Below, in pieces: positions 47,359-56,938 of a DNA stretch of 62,431 nucleotides. Source of the stretch: an uncultured Tateyamaria sp. (GTDB lineage: Bacteria; Pseudomonadota; Alphaproteobacteria; Rhodobacterales; Rhodobacteraceae); contig NZ_CANLAG010000013.1 of NCBI RefSeq assembly GCF_947488715.1, positions 1-62,431 of the forward strand, read 5' to 3'. The notes beneath the pieces were generated by a model. That model saw only the letters and a program-made list of their open reading frames with translations, was not told the DNA's origin and searched no databases. Numbering within the stretch: position 1 is the first letter of the stretch; each line of letters opens with the position of its first letter. The position numbers and the translations under genes are program-made.

Positions 47359-48726
47359 ATGAGGCACAATATGCGGTGGGCAGTCACCCTTGGCGCGATG
47401 TGCAGCGCCGTTTTCCTTGCACAGACCGCGGCGGCGCAATCCGTCGACCAGTCGAAACGGCCCGAGTTGCGGCCCGGATTCGGCGACGTCACGCGTGCGG
47501 ATCCGGCACCTGTGCTGGCCTTTGCCAGTGCGCCGATCATCCGGCCGCAGTTGCGCCCGTTGGCGGTTGCAGAACCTGCGCCGCCGCCAGTGCAGAAGAC
47601 CGCCGAGGATGCGGGATTTCAGCGTTGGGTGCAGGGGTTTCGGGGACGTGCATTGGCCCAGGGGATCAATCCGTCGGTATTTGACCGTGCCTTTCGCGGG
47701 GTGCGGTACGACCCTGAGGTGATCAAGCGGGATCGCAACCAGTCCGAATTTACCAAGACGATCTGGGATTATCTGGCCAGTGCGGCGTCCGACAAACGGG
47801 TGCGCAATGGCAAGAATGCGCTGCGCAAGCATCGTCGCACGCTGGACGCCATCGAGGCGCGGTACGGTGTGGAGAAAGAGGTGGTCGTGGCCGTTTGGGG
47901 CCTCGAGAGCGGCTATGGCGAATTTCGTGGCAAGGACGATGTGATCCAGAGCCTTGCGACGCTGTCCTATGACGGGCGACGCGGCAAGTTTTTCGAGGGG
48001 CAGTTGGTGGCCGCGTTGAAAATTATCCAGAACGGCGACACCAGCCCGCGCAACATGACCGGGTCCTGGGCCGGGGCGATGGGGCATACGCAGTTTATTC
48101 CGACGTCGTACCTGGCCTATGCGGTGGATTTCACCGGGGACGGGCGGCGCGACATCTGGTCGAACGATCCCACGGATGCCTTGGCGTCGACAGCGGCGTA
48201 TCTCAAGCGGTTTGGGTGGCAGAAGGGCCAGCCCTGGGGCGTAGAAGTGAAGCTGCCGCAGGGGTTCAACTATGGTCTGGCCAGCCGCAAGATCACCAAG
48301 TCACCGGCGGAATGGGCCAATCTGGGTGTGCGCGGTGTCGATGGGCGCGCGGTGCCGAACTATGGTGCGGGGTCGATCCTGTTGCCGGCGGGCGGGCGCG
48401 GTGTGGCGTTCATGGTGTTCCGGAACTTTGCCGTGATCGAGCGGTATAATGCGGCTGATGCCTATGTGATTGGCGTGGGGCATCTGAGTGACCGGATAAA
48501 GGGTGGTGCGCCTTTGGTGGGCAATTGGCCCGAGGGCGAGCGGCCCCTGACCTTGCGTGAGCGCAAGGAGTTGCAGCGGCGGTTGACCCGCGCGGGCTAT
48601 GACACCCAAGGGGTGGACGGCAAGGTGGGGCCCAACACGTTGAAGGCGGTGCGTGCCTATCAACAGAGCCTTGGCCTGCCTGCGGACGGGTTTGCGACGC
48701 TGAGCCTGCTCAAGCGGTTGCGGTGA
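47359..48726 (+). CDS. MltB-type lytic murein transglycosylase
   Basis: 455 residues. Signal peptide to about residue 25 (TLGAMCSAVFLAQTAAAQ). A Pro-rich stretch leads into the SLT_2 domain with catalytic Glu in VWGLESGYGEFRG and MGHTQFIPTSYLAYAVDF. A C-terminal PG_binding_1 domain begins near RKELQRRLTRAGYDTQG. It cleaves the glycan strand of peptidoglycan with 1,6-anhydro ends, in the periplasm. No lipobox, so soluble. Confidence 0.93.
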   Translation: MRHNMRWAVTLGAMCSAVFLAQTAAAQSVDQSKRPELRPGFGDVTRADPAPVLAFASAPIIRPQLRPLAVAEPAPPPVQKTAEDAGFQRWVQGFRGRALAQGINPSVFDRAFRGVRYDPEVIKRDRNQSEFTKTIWDYLASAASDKRVRNGKNALRKHRRTLDAIEARYGVEKEVVVAVWGLESGYGEFRGKDDVIQSLATLSYDGRRGKFFEGQLVAALKIIQNGDTSPRNMTGSWAGAMGHTQFIPTSYLAYAVDFTGDGRRDIWSNDPTDALASTAAYLKRFGWQKGQPWGVEVKLPQGFNYGLASRKITKSPAEWANLGVRGVDGRAVPNYGAGSILLPAGGRGVAFMVFRNFAVIERYNAADAYVIGVGHLSDRIKGGAPLVGNWPEGERPLTLRERKELQRRLTRAGYDTQGVDGKVGPNTLKAVRAYQQSLGLPADGFATLSLLKRLR

Positions 48727-48760
48727 TCCTGCGGACGCCCATGCCGGGCGACACGATGCT

Positions 48761-48822
48761 TTAGGGGGCTCCGCCCCCGTCCTTGCGGACTCCCCCGAGG
48801 TATTTTCGGCGAAAGGAAGGGT
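48761..48822 (+). repeat. Intergenic hairpin-plus-tail element, copy 4
   Basis: GGGGGCTCCGCCCCC hairpin, GTCCTTGCGGAC hairpin, then CCCCCGAGGTATTTTCGGCGAAAGGAAGG as the tail. It lies 37 bases after mltB and ends at the last codon of the convergent permease gene. Confidence 0.7.
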
Positions 48823-49706
48823 TAGCCCGGTGACATGCCGCGCAGGCGTTCGCTGCGGCGGCGGAGGAGTTCGACCGTTGTCAGTAGGGCGATGGAGATC
48901 ACCACGAGGATGGTGGCCACGGCGAGGATTGTCGGGCTGATTTGTTCGCGCAGGCCGATGAACATTTGCCAGGGCAGGGTTTTCTGGCTGGCGGAGCCGA
49001 CGAAGAGGACGACGACCACCTCGTCGAAGGAGGTGATGAAGGCGAAGAGGCCGCCCGAGATCACACCCGGCAGGATGAGTGGCATCTGGATGCGGAAGAA
49101 GGTGGTGACGGGACCGGCGCCCATGTTGGCGGCAGCGCGGGTGAGGGAGCGGTCGAAGCCCACCAGTGTGGCCGTGACGGTGATGATGACGAAAGGGATG
49201 CCGAGGACCGCGTGGGCGAGGATGACCTTGACGTAGCCCACGAAGCCCTTGTTCAGGCCCAGGACGCTTTCCATCCAGTTGCCCAAGGACGAGTAGAAGA
49301 AGAACATGCCCGTGGCCGAGATGATCAGCGGGACGATCATAGGTGAGATCAGGATGGCCATGATCGTGCCTTTGAACGGCACGTGGGATTGGCTGAGGCC
49401 TATGGCGGCGAGGGTGCCGAGGCTGACCGAGATGACAGTTGCGATGGGGGCGATGATCAGCGAGTTTTTCAGCGCCAGTTGCCATTGCGGGTTGGTGAAG
49501 AAATCCTCGTAGTGTTTGAGGCTGTAGCCCGCGGGATCAAGGCGCAGCATTTCCGGCGTGAAGGTGAAGAAATCCTGTGCGTTGAAGGACAGGGGCATGA
49601 CCACCACGATGGGTGCCACGAGGAAGAAGAAGATCAGCCCGCAGATCACCCGGAAGCTGTAGTACCAGATGCGCTGACCCAGCGTGGCGTATGGAGGAAG
49701 GCCCAT
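48822..49706 (-). CDS. ABC transporter permease (PotC/PotI type)
   Basis: 294 residues, six membrane segments. Inner-membrane half of an iron/polyamine-type importer. The EAA loop lies in ARSLTRAAANMGAGPVTTFFRIQMP-like sequence near 195-215 (R-A-A-x-N-x-G), which docks onto the ATPase. MGLPPYATLGQRIW is hydrophilic before the first helix. Last gene of the left importer operon, six bases after the larger permease. Confidence 0.92.
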   Translation of the reverse strand: MGLPPYATLGQRIWYYSFRVICGLIFFFLVAPIVVVMPLSFNAQDFFTFTPEMLRLDPAGYSLKHYEDFFTNPQWQLALKNSLIIAPIATVISVSLGTLAAIGLSQSHVPFKGTIMAILISPMIVPLIISATGMFFFYSSLGNWMESVLGLNKGFVGYVKVILAHAVLGIPFVIITVTATLVGFDRSLTRAAANMGAGPVTTFFRIQMPLILPGVISGGLFAFITSFDEVVVVLFVGSASQKTLPWQMFIGLREQISPTILAVATILVVISIALLTTVELLRRRSERLRGMSPG

Positions 49707-49712
49707 GGTCTG

Positions 49713-51347
49713 TTATCCCAGCTTGACGTTGTCGATGCCCACGATCTTGTCATAGGCCCAGTAGAGCACCAGCACGGCGGCCAGCAGGATCGAGCCCAAG
49801 GCGGCGGCGAGGCCCCAGTTGAGCGAGGACGAGATGTGGTAGGCGATGCGGTTCGAGATGAACACGCCCTTGGTGCCGCCGACGATTTCGGGGGTGATGT
49901 AGTACCCGATGGCGAGGATGAAGACGAGGATCGAACCCGCGCCGATGCCGGGCACCGATTGCGGGAAATAGACCCGCCAGAAGGCTGTCCAGTTTGTAGC
50001 GCCCAGTGATTTGGCAGCGCGCAGGTAGGAGGGCTGGATTGTCTGCATGACCGAGTACATCGGCAGGATCATGAAGGGCAGCAGGATGTGCGTCATGGCG
50101 ACGATTGTGCCGAACTGGTTGTTGATCATGATCAGTCGGTTGGCGTCGTCCACCAGCCCGATCCACACAAGCACGTCGTTGATGACGCCCTGTTGTTGCA
50201 GCATGACCTTCCAAGCGGAGGTCCGCACCAGAAGCGAGGTCCAGAAGGGCAGGAGCACGAGGATCAGCAGCATGTTGGCCTTGCGCATCGGCAGGTTGGC
50301 CAGCAGCCACGCGACGGGGTAACCAAGCGCGATGCAGGAGAAGGTGATCAGCAGCGACATCCAGATGGTGCGGCCAAAGAGCTTGAGCAGGATCTGCTTG
50401 TCATCCGGCTGCCAGGCGATGCCTTCGGGCGTTTTCTGGGCATCGACGGCGTTCAGAAAATAGCCGCCGGTATAGGTGCTGGAATGGGTCTGGATAGTTT
50501 GCCAAGGGATGATGGTTGCCCAGTCTTCGTCCATATCGACGAAGGCCGTGGTAAAGTCGGGCGTCGGCAGGTCGGCGGATTGTGCCGCGCGCAGCAGGTC
50601 GGCGCCGGGGCCGGAATAGGTGGACAGGTCTGCGGTTTGCAGGTCAGTGGCGAGGGCGACGGGCAGAGCCTCCCACGGGTCGCGGGTGGCGGGATCGCGA
50701 TCCTTTTGGGTGGCCTCGAACACGGCCCAGGCGGTGTAGGCGCGGGCGGTTTTTGGCAGAAGCTGTACGATGTCCGCGCGGGGCGCGAAGTTGACGTCGC
50801 CTTCGGTCGGGTTGTCGGTCAGAGCGGCGACGCGGGCGCGTTGGGTGGCGAGCAGCGCGGTGTCGGCGGGGGTGCCGTTGAAGATGGCGTACCAGGTTTC
50901 GCCGTCTTTCCAGTCGCCATTCAGTTTTTCGAGCGGTTTCTGGATGTCCTTGCCCAGATCATCCAGCTTGCGCCCGGATTGGCGGAACAGGGACGACAGG
51001 CCGGTTTGTTCATAGTTCAGCCGTGTGCCGAGACGGGTGTGCCGTTTGGCCTCGGCGGCGATGAACATGTCGAAATACATCGCCTCGAACACCGGTTCGT
51101 CCGGGACCTCGCCGGTGGCCGCATCCCACGAGGCGAGTTCCTGCACGGTGTAGGGCAGGGTGTTCTGGACAATCTCGTTTTCGATCGACCGGAACAGCAT
51201 CGAGGCAATCGGCACGATGAAGGTGATCAGCACAAAGATCAGCAGGGGCGCGATCAGCATCAAGGCGCGCAGTTTCTGACGGCGCAGGGCGCGCGCAAGG
51301 CTGCGTTTGAGGGGGGTGCCGTCGGCGGCCAGCATGGTTTCGGCCAT
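49713..51347 (-). CDS. ABC transporter permease (PotB/PotH type) with large periplasmic insertion
   Basis: 544 residues where 290-310 is usual. Helix 1 is at about 30-52; helix 2 does not begin until about 325. The ~265 residues between are hydrophilic, helical and without membrane segments, so they should be periplasmic. From 320 on, the protein is an ordinary permease, with the EAA loop in YLRAAKSLGATNWTAFWRVYFP. Insertion content: EPVFEAMYFDMFIAAEAKRH, TAWAVFEATQ and others, no known domain seen. The frame is continuous, so this is not an assembly error. Confidence 0.9.
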   Translation of the reverse strand: MAETMLAADGTPLKRSLARALRRQKLRALMLIAPLLIFVLITFIVPIASMLFRSIENEIVQNTLPYTVQELASWDAATGEVPDEPVFEAMYFDMFIAAEAKRHTRLGTRLNYEQTGLSSLFRQSGRKLDDLGKDIQKPLEKLNGDWKDGETWYAIFNGTPADTALLATQRARVAALTDNPTEGDVNFAPRADIVQLLPKTARAYTAWAVFEATQKDRDPATRDPWEALPVALATDLQTADLSTYSGPGADLLRAAQSADLPTPDFTTAFVDMDEDWATIIPWQTIQTHSSTYTGGYFLNAVDAQKTPEGIAWQPDDKQILLKLFGRTIWMSLLITFSCIALGYPVAWLLANLPMRKANMLLILVLLPFWTSLLVRTSAWKVMLQQQGVINDVLVWIGLVDDANRLIMINNQFGTIVAMTHILLPFMILPMYSVMQTIQPSYLRAAKSLGATNWTAFWRVYFPQSVPGIGAGSILVFILAIGYYITPEIVGGTKGVFISNRIAYHISSSLNWGLAAALGSILLAAVLVLYWAYDKIVGIDNVKLG

Positions 51348-51350
51348 GGG

Positions 51351-51638
51351 TCAGGTTCCTTCGACGATAACAACGCTACTGTCAGAAGCAGCCAGCCGAA
51401 TTTTCAAGTTTTCAGTATATTCGGGATCGGCATATGCGGTTTGTGCCGCCTCGAAAGAGGGAAATTCGATGATGACGTGCCGGTCATACGGCTGTCCTTC
51501 AGGGGCTTTTGATGCGCCGCCACGGACCAAATAGGTACCGCCATATTTCGAAAATATCGCGTCGTTCTTGGATGCATACTCTTTGTATGCGTCGGGGTCT
51601 GTCACCGAAACGTGGGCCATAATGTAACCTTTGGGCAT
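51351..51638 (-). CDS. DUF1330-family protein
   Basis: 95 residues, the family size. The pattern [20 protein letters not shown], then [16 protein letters not shown] and [21 protein letters not shown] is characteristic of DUF1330, a dimeric ferredoxin-like fold. No general function is known. Located inside the importer operon between the binding protein and permease, 3 bases from the latter, and not an obvious transport component. Confidence 0.9.
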   Translation of the reverse strand: MPKGYIMAHVSVTDPDAYKEYASKNDAIFSKYGGTYLVRGGASKAPEGQPYDRHVIIEFPSFEAAQTAYADPEYTENLKIRLAASDSSVVIVEGT

Positions 51639-51708
51639 GGTGGTCGCCTCCGTCCCGGTGTGTTGGTTTGGTGTGAGGCGGGCCGATTGGCCCACCCCGT
51701 TTCTCGTA

Positions 51709-52818
51709 TTATTTGGCCAGCCACGCCTGGAATTTGGCGTCGATGTCATCGCGGTAGTCCGCCCAGAACTCGTAGTTGTAGAGGAACGTGTTCTTGGCGT
51801 TCTCTGGGTCGGTTGGCATGTGTGGTGCCATGTCGATGCCCAGGGATTCGTGCTTGCCGACCAGCGGAGCGGAGGACAGGCGGGCCGGGCCGTACGAGAT
51901 GTACTTGGCCTGATCTGCCAGACGCTGCGTGTCTGTCGCGAACTTGACGAAGTCCAGTGCGCGGGCCTGACGCTCGGGGCTCAGACCCGTGGGGATGATC
52001 CAACCGTCAAGGTCGAACACCTGTGCGTCCCAGAGCATGCCGATGGGCTGCTTCTGCTCTTCGATGGCGGCGAACAGGCGACCGTTATAGGTCGAACCCA
52101 TGATGACTTCGCCGTCAGCCAGCAGCTGGGGCGTGTCGGCACCGGCGGACCACCAGATCACGTCGTCCTTGATGGTGTCGAGCTTGGCCAGAGCCTGATC
52201 CTGACCTTCGGCTGTGCCCAGAACGTCATAGACGTCTTCTTTGGCGACGCCATCACAGAGCAGGGCCCATTCCATGTTGTTGATCGGACGCTTTTCCAGC
52301 GAACGCTTGCCGGGGTAGGCGTCGGTGTCGAACACGGCGCAGACGGATGTCGGTGCTGTGTCGCCGACCAGATCGGTGCGGTAGCCGAATGTTGTCGAAT
52401 ACACGATCTGCGGGATGAAGCAGTCGGAGACCAGCAGGTCGCCGAAGTCATCGGACGCGGATGTACCATCAGGGGCTGCGGCCAGTTGCTCGTCCGCGTC
52501 GATTTCCAGCGCGAGGCCTTCGTCGCACAGGCGGATCGCGTCGGCGGCCACAACGTCAACGACGTCCCATGTGACATTGCCCGCTTCGTTCATGGCGCGC
52601 AGTTTGGCCACGGCTTCGGCCGAGCTTTCGTCCCAAACGGCGGAAACGCCGGGGTTGTTCGCGATGTAGGGTGCGACATAGGCGTTTTGCTGGCTGGACT
52701 GGTAGGCGCCGCCCCAGCTGACGAGTGTCATGTCGCTGGCCATATGACCGTCGGCAAATGCGGTGCCCGAAGCAACCGTCAGCGCCGTTGTGGCAAGAAG
52801 GGTCTTGGTGAGTTTCAT
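51709..52818 (-). CDS. Extracellular solute-binding protein (polyamine-type)
   Basis: 369 residues. Signal peptide [22 protein letters not shown]. The mature opening [19 protein letters not shown] is that of the PotD/F-like SBP_bac_8 group, though VSWGG rather than YNWSDY points to a ligand different from simple putrescine. It contains four or more Cys (LCDEG, SDCFIPQ, SVCAVF, LLCDGV), possibly two disulfides. First or second gene of the left importer operon after the ATPase. Confidence 0.9.
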   Translation of the reverse strand: MKLTKTLLATTALTVASGTAFADGHMASDMTLVSWGGAYQSSQQNAYVAPYIANNPGVSAVWDESSAEAVAKLRAMNEAGNVTWDVVDVVAADAIRLCDEGLALEIDADEQLAAAPDGTSASDDFGDLLVSDCFIPQIVYSTTFGYRTDLVGDTAPTSVCAVFDTDAYPGKRSLEKRPINNMEWALLCDGVAKEDVYDVLGTAEGQDQALAKLDTIKDDVIWWSAGADTPQLLADGEVIMGSTYNGRLFAAIEEQKQPIGMLWDAQVFDLDGWIIPTGLSPERQARALDFVKFATDTQRLADQAKYISYGPARLSSAPLVGKHESLGIDMAPHMPTDPENAKNTFLYNYEFWADYRDDIDAKFQAWLAK

Positions 52819-52898
52819 GGTATTACTCCCACTGTTTACGCCCGTGTTTGAGTGTGGAAGGCCGGACGTCGGGCGTCGCCCCGGCCTTCTTGACGTGC

Positions 52899-53999
52899 TC
52901 AGGCGTCGAGCGCCCTGCAATCGTTTGGCATCCACCCGATGTCGATCTGTGTGCCTGGTGTCAGGCGGATCTGGTCGGGGGCATTCCGTGTCTTGATGAC
53001 GAAATCATCGTTTCCGGCCACGCGCAGACGGGTGCGGAAGATGTCGCCCATATAGATGAACTCGAGCACTTCGGCCTTGAGCGTATGTGCATCGGGGTTG
53101 AGACGCGTTTTGTCCATCTCGACCCGTTCGGGCCGGATGGAGACGCGCGTGCGCTGGCCCACTTCAGTGACGTTGATCGGTTTGGCGTCGATGATGCTGC
53201 CGTCATCCAGGCGGACCTCGCAGGTGTCGCCCTTGATCTTTTCGATCACGCCCAGGAGCGTGTTATTCTCGCCGATGAACTGCGCGACAAAGCTGTTCTG
53301 CGGCTCTTCATAGAGCTGATCCGGCGGGGCCAGTTGCTGAATGCGGCCATCGTCGAACACGGCGACGCGGTCCGACATGGTCAGTGCCTCGGTCTGGTCG
53401 TGGGTCACATACACGGTGGTGATGCCCAGATCATGCGCCAGGCGGGTGATCTCGAATTGCAGGGTTTCGCGCAGCTGTTTGTCGAGCGCGCCCAGCGGTT
53501 CGTCCATCAGCACCAGTTCGGGTTCAAACACCAGCGCGCGGGCCAGGGCGATCCGCTGTTGCTGACCCCCCGAAAGCTGAGCGGGACGGCGACCGGCAAA
53601 ATCCTGCATCTGCACCATGCCGAGGGCGCGCATGATCTTTTCCTCGCGCTCGGATTTGCCGATCTTGCGGACCTCAAGCGGAAAGCTGAGGTTTTCGGCC
53701 ACGGTCATGTGCGGGAACAGCGCATAGTTCTGGAACACCATGCCGATGCCGCGCTTGTGCGGCGGGATGTTGTTGATCGACGTCCCGCCCAGCCGGATAT
53801 CGCCATGCGTGGCGGTTTCGAACCCGGCCAGCATCATCAGGCAAGTTGTCTTGCCCGACCCCGATGGCCCGAGCATGGTCAGGAACTCACCTTTGGGCAT
53901 CGACAGGTTCAGGTCTTTGACGACGAGAATCTCGCCGTCATAGCTTTTCTGCACGCGTTCGAATTCAACGAACGCCTGATCAGTCGCAGTATCAGCCAA
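52899..53999 (-). CDS. ABC transporter ATPase (PotA/PotG type)
   Basis: 366 residues. Walker A GPSGSGKTT, Q-loop VFQNYALFPHM, signature LSGGQQQRIALARAL, Walker B LVLMDEPLGALD and switch His VTHDQTEAL are all present; a TOBE domain occupies the last ~90 residues. I use a TTG start (53997-53999) with GGGGAG six bases upstream; an ATG 16 codons earlier is the alternative. First gene of the left importer operon. Confidence 0.93.
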   Translation of the reverse strand: MADTATDQAFVEFERVQKSYDGEILVVKDLNLSMPKGEFLTMLGPSGSGKTTCLMMLAGFETATHGDIRLGGTSINNIPPHKRGIGMVFQNYALFPHMTVAENLSFPLEVRKIGKSEREEKIMRALGMVQMQDFAGRRPAQLSGGQQQRIALARALVFEPELVLMDEPLGALDKQLRETLQFEITRLAHDLGITTVYVTHDQTEALTMSDRVAVFDDGRIQQLAPPDQLYEEPQNSFVAQFIGENNTLLGVIEKIKGDTCEVRLDDGSIIDAKPINVTEVGQRTRVSIRPERVEMDKTRLNPDAHTLKAEVLEFIYMGDIFRTRLRVAGNDDFVIKTRNAPDQIRLTPGTQIDIGWMPNDCRALDA

Positions 54000-54066
54000 T
54001 TCTGGCTCCCCGTTTTTTTGTCGGCAGTTGATTGCCGTTCGCGACATGTAAAACTGGACCTACCCC

Positions 54067-54078
54067 ATGTTGCAACAT
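54067..54078. promoter_or_regulatory. Palindrome upstream of the left importer operon
   Basis: ATGTTGCAACAT is a perfect 12-bp palindrome 68-79 bases before the ATPase start, in an AT-rich 249-base gap after spuC. It is a likely operator. A CGGCA/TGCCG hairpin (54022-54037) lies between it and the gene. I see no other gene in 54000-54248. Confidence 0.45.
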
Positions 54079-54248
54079 CGAAGGTGCGAATTTCAGCGCC
54101 GATCCTGCAATCTGGTCGATTTCACTGCGAAAACAGGGAAATTTGGTTCATTGTATTGCGTCATTCGCGGGCAGAGTTGTCGAAAAGGCAAAGGTTGCAT
54201 TTCAAACAGGTGAATATCTGGACCGATGAAGGCGGGTTTTGACAAGGC

Positions 54249-55646
54249 CTAGGCGGCGGGTTTCAGCATGTCGCCGTCTTTCAACTGGGCGTAACATTCG
54301 TCCAGCGCGGTGCGGGCGCGGCGACCCAATTCTGCGATCTCTTCGGGGGTGATGACCAGTGGCGGCGAGATCACCATGCGGTCATAGACGTGGCGCATGA
54401 TGAGGTTGTTGGCAAAGCAGCGCTCGCGGCACATGAACCCGGCGGTGCCTGCGTCCATGGCAAACTTGGCGCGGCTGTCTTTGTGCGGGGTAAGGGCCAG
54501 CGACCCCATCATGCCCACGATTGTCGTCTCGCCCACCAGCGGGTGATCGGCCAGACCGTGCCACATTTCGTGCAAGGCGGGCATGGCAACGTCGCGGACG
54601 TGGTCGAGCACATGTTCCTCTTCGAGGATGCGGAGGTTTTCAAGCGCCACGGCCGATGCGACCGGGTGGCCGGAATAGGTATATCCGTGGTTGAATTCGC
54701 CCGAGCCAATGACCTCGGCCACCTCGTCGCAGACGATGGACCCGCCGATGGGCTGGTAGCCGGAGCTGAGGCCCTTGGCGATGGTCATGATGTGCGGCTT
54801 GATGCCCAGGGTCTGCGAGCCGAACCAGTTGCCGGTGCGGCCAAAGCCGCAGATGACCTCGTCCGCGATCAGGAGGATGTCGTATTTGTCGCAGATGCGC
54901 TGGATTTCCGGCCAATAGGTGCCGGGCGGGATGATAACGCCGCCCGCGCCCTGTATGGGTTCAGCGATAAAGGCGGCGATGCGGTCCTCGCCGTGCGCGA
55001 GAATCGCCTGTTCCAACTGCTGCGCGCGGGCCAGACCAAAGTCCTCTGGCGTCATGTCGCCGCCTTCGGACCACCAGTTGGGTTGATCGATGTGCACAAT
55101 GTCGGGGATCGGCATGCCGCCCTGTTCGTGCATCGGGGTCATGCCGCCCAGGCTGCCTGAGCCAACGGAGGACCCGTGATAGGCGTTCTTGCGGCTGATG
55201 ATGATGGATTTTGAGGGCTTGCCCTTGGTCGCCCAATAGGTGCGGACCATGCGGATGTTGGTGTCGTTCGCCTCGGAGCCCGACCCGGCAAAGAACACGT
55301 GGTTCAGGTCGCCCGGCGCCAGTTCCGCGATCTTTTGCGCCAGCGCGATGGCGGGCACGTGGGTCGTCTGGAAAAACGTGTTGTAATAGGGCAGTTCGCG
55401 CATCTGGCGCGCGGCGACATCGGCCAGTTCGGACCGGCCATAGCCGATGTTCACGCACCACAAGCCCGCCATGCCATCGAGGATCTCGTTCCCTTCGCTG
55501 TCGTTCAGGTACACGCCCTTGGCCCGCGTGATGACGCGCGCCCCCTTTTCCGCCAGCTCACCGCCCGCGGTGAACGGGTGCATGTGATGTGCCGCGTCCA
55601 GCGCCTGAAGCTCTGACGTGGGCAGGTGGTTGGTGATGGTGGCCAT
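54249..55646 (-). CDS. spuC: Putrescine-pyruvate aminotransferase
   Basis: 465 residues, class-III PLP aminotransferase. Closely matches Pseudomonas SpuC in my memory of its sequence: HHMHPFTAGGELAEKGARVI, GMAGLWCVNIGYGRSELAD, FFAGSGSEANDTNIRMVR, DEVICGFGRTGNWFGSQ and PLP Lys in TIAKGLSSGYQPIGG. Converts putrescine to 4-aminobutanal. Start MATITNHL taken where homology begins. Divergent from potF and upstream of the left importer. Confidence 0.88.
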   Translation of the reverse strand: MATITNHLPTSELQALDAAHHMHPFTAGGELAEKGARVITRAKGVYLNDSEGNEILDGMAGLWCVNIGYGRSELADVAARQMRELPYYNTFFQTTHVPAIALAQKIAELAPGDLNHVFFAGSGSEANDTNIRMVRTYWATKGKPSKSIIISRKNAYHGSSVGSGSLGGMTPMHEQGGMPIPDIVHIDQPNWWSEGGDMTPEDFGLARAQQLEQAILAHGEDRIAAFIAEPIQGAGGVIIPPGTYWPEIQRICDKYDILLIADEVICGFGRTGNWFGSQTLGIKPHIMTIAKGLSSGYQPIGGSIVCDEVAEVIGSGEFNHGYTYSGHPVASAVALENLRILEEEHVLDHVRDVAMPALHEMWHGLADHPLVGETTIVGMMGSLALTPHKDSRAKFAMDAGTAGFMCRERCFANNLIMRHVYDRMVISPPLVITPEEIAELGRRARTALDECYAQLKDGDMLKPAA

Positions 55647-55703
55647 GGAAACCTCGGGTGTTTGAGAACATGCCGAGAATATGGGCAACCGCGTCGCCGT
55701 CAA

Positions 55704-55727
55704 TCCAGCATCTGCAATGTCGCTGGA
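55704..55727. promoter_or_regulatory. Dyad in the spuC-potF divergent region
   Basis: TCCAGC (55704-55709) and GCTGGA (55722-55727) form 6-bp arms with a 12-base spacer midway between the two divergent starts (150-base gap). Candidate shared operator. Confidence 0.4.
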
Positions 55728-55795
55728 CGCATGGGACAAAAGTTGGTTTCATGCACGCTGACCCGGGCCTACCGGGCGTGATACGGGAGTACACC

Positions 55796-56878
55796 ATGAA
55801 AAAGATGATGCTGAGCACTGTGGCGATCGTGGCCCTGACGGGTGCGGCGATGGCCGACGAAGTGCGCGTTTACAACTGGTCCGACTATATTGACGAAGAG
55901 TTGCTGACCAAGTTCGAAGAAGAGACCGGCCTGAAGCTGATCTATGACGTGTTCGACAGCAACGAAGTGCTGGAAACCAAGATGCTGGCCGGGTCCTCTG
56001 GTTATGACGTCGTGGTGCCGTCCGGCACGTTCCTGCAGCGCCAGATCAGCGCGGGCGCGTTCCAGAAGTTGGATACGTCCAAGCTGTCCAATGCGGGCAA
56101 CCTGTGGGATGTGGTCGAGGCGCGCACGGCGCAATACGACCCCGACAACGCATATTCGATCAACTACATGTGGGGCACCACGGGTATTGGTGTGAATGTC
56201 GGCAAGGTGCAGGAAATCCTGGGTGCGGACGCGCCTATGGGCTCGCTCGACCTGATCTTTGACCCGGCGAACATGGAAAAGCTGCAAGCCTGCGGCGTGC
56301 ATTTCCTGGACGCTCCGACCGAGATGATCCCTGCCGCGCTGAAATACATCGGCGAGGACCCCGATAGCCATGACCCGGACGTTCTTGCCAAGGCGGAGCC
56401 GATCATGAGCGCGGTGCGTCCGTATGTGCAGAAGTTCCACAACTCGGAATACATCAACGCGCTGGCCAACGGTGATATCTGCGTGGCCTTTGGCTGGTCC
56501 GGTGACATCCTTCAGGCGCGCGACCGTGCGGCAGAGGCCGAGAACGGTGTAGAGGTTGCGTACAACGCACCCAGCGAAGGTGCGCTGATGTGGTTCGACC
56601 AGATGGCCATTCCGGTAGATGCGCCGAACCCCGAGGGGGCGCACATGTTCCTGAACTTTATCCTCGATGCGCAGAACATGGCGCAGGCGTCGAACTATGT
56701 CTATTACGCCAACGGCAACATCGCGAGCCAGGAATTCCTGGTCGAGGATGTGATCGGCGATCCGGCGATCTACCCCGATGCCGCAACGCTGGAAAACCTG
56801 TACACCACAACGCCCTATCCGGCCCGCGTTCAGCGGACGGTCACGCGCATGTGGACCAAGGTCAAGTCGGGCACCTGA
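55796..56878 (+). CDS. potF: Putrescine-binding periplasmic protein
   Basis: 360 residues. Signal peptide MKKMMLSTVAIVALTGAAMA. The mature protein follows E. coli PotF almost throughout: VYNWSDYIDEELLTKFEEET, DVFDSNEVLETKMLAGSSGY, YMWGTTGIGVNV, YINALANGDICVAFGWSGD and a final RTVTRMWTKVKSG. The Trp, Asp and Glu positions that hold putrescine in PotF are conserved in those stretches. GGGAG precedes the ATG. A partial terminator follows, which would make it more abundant than the downstream genes. Confidence 0.96.
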   Translation: MKKMMLSTVAIVALTGAAMADEVRVYNWSDYIDEELLTKFEEETGLKLIYDVFDSNEVLETKMLAGSSGYDVVVPSGTFLQRQISAGAFQKLDTSKLSNAGNLWDVVEARTAQYDPDNAYSINYMWGTTGIGVNVGKVQEILGADAPMGSLDLIFDPANMEKLQACGVHFLDAPTEMIPAALKYIGEDPDSHDPDVLAKAEPIMSAVRPYVQKFHNSEYINALANGDICVAFGWSGDILQARDRAAEAENGVEVAYNAPSEGALMWFDQMAIPVDAPNPEGAHMFLNFILDAQNMAQASNYVYYANGNIASQEFLVEDVIGDPAIYPDAATLENLYTTTPYPARVQRTVTRMWTKVKSGT

Positions 56879-56889
56879 GCCTGATACCC

Positions 56890-56918
56890 GGGCGCAGGGA
56901 CATCCCCTGCGCCCTTTT
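56890..56918 (+). terminator. Intercistronic terminator/attenuator after potF
   Basis: GGGCGCAGGG pairs with CCCTGCGCCC (56890-56899 and 56905-56914), then TTTT. It sits between potF and potG. Confidence 0.8.
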
Positions 56919-56938
56919 CATTTTGAACGGATTCCCCT

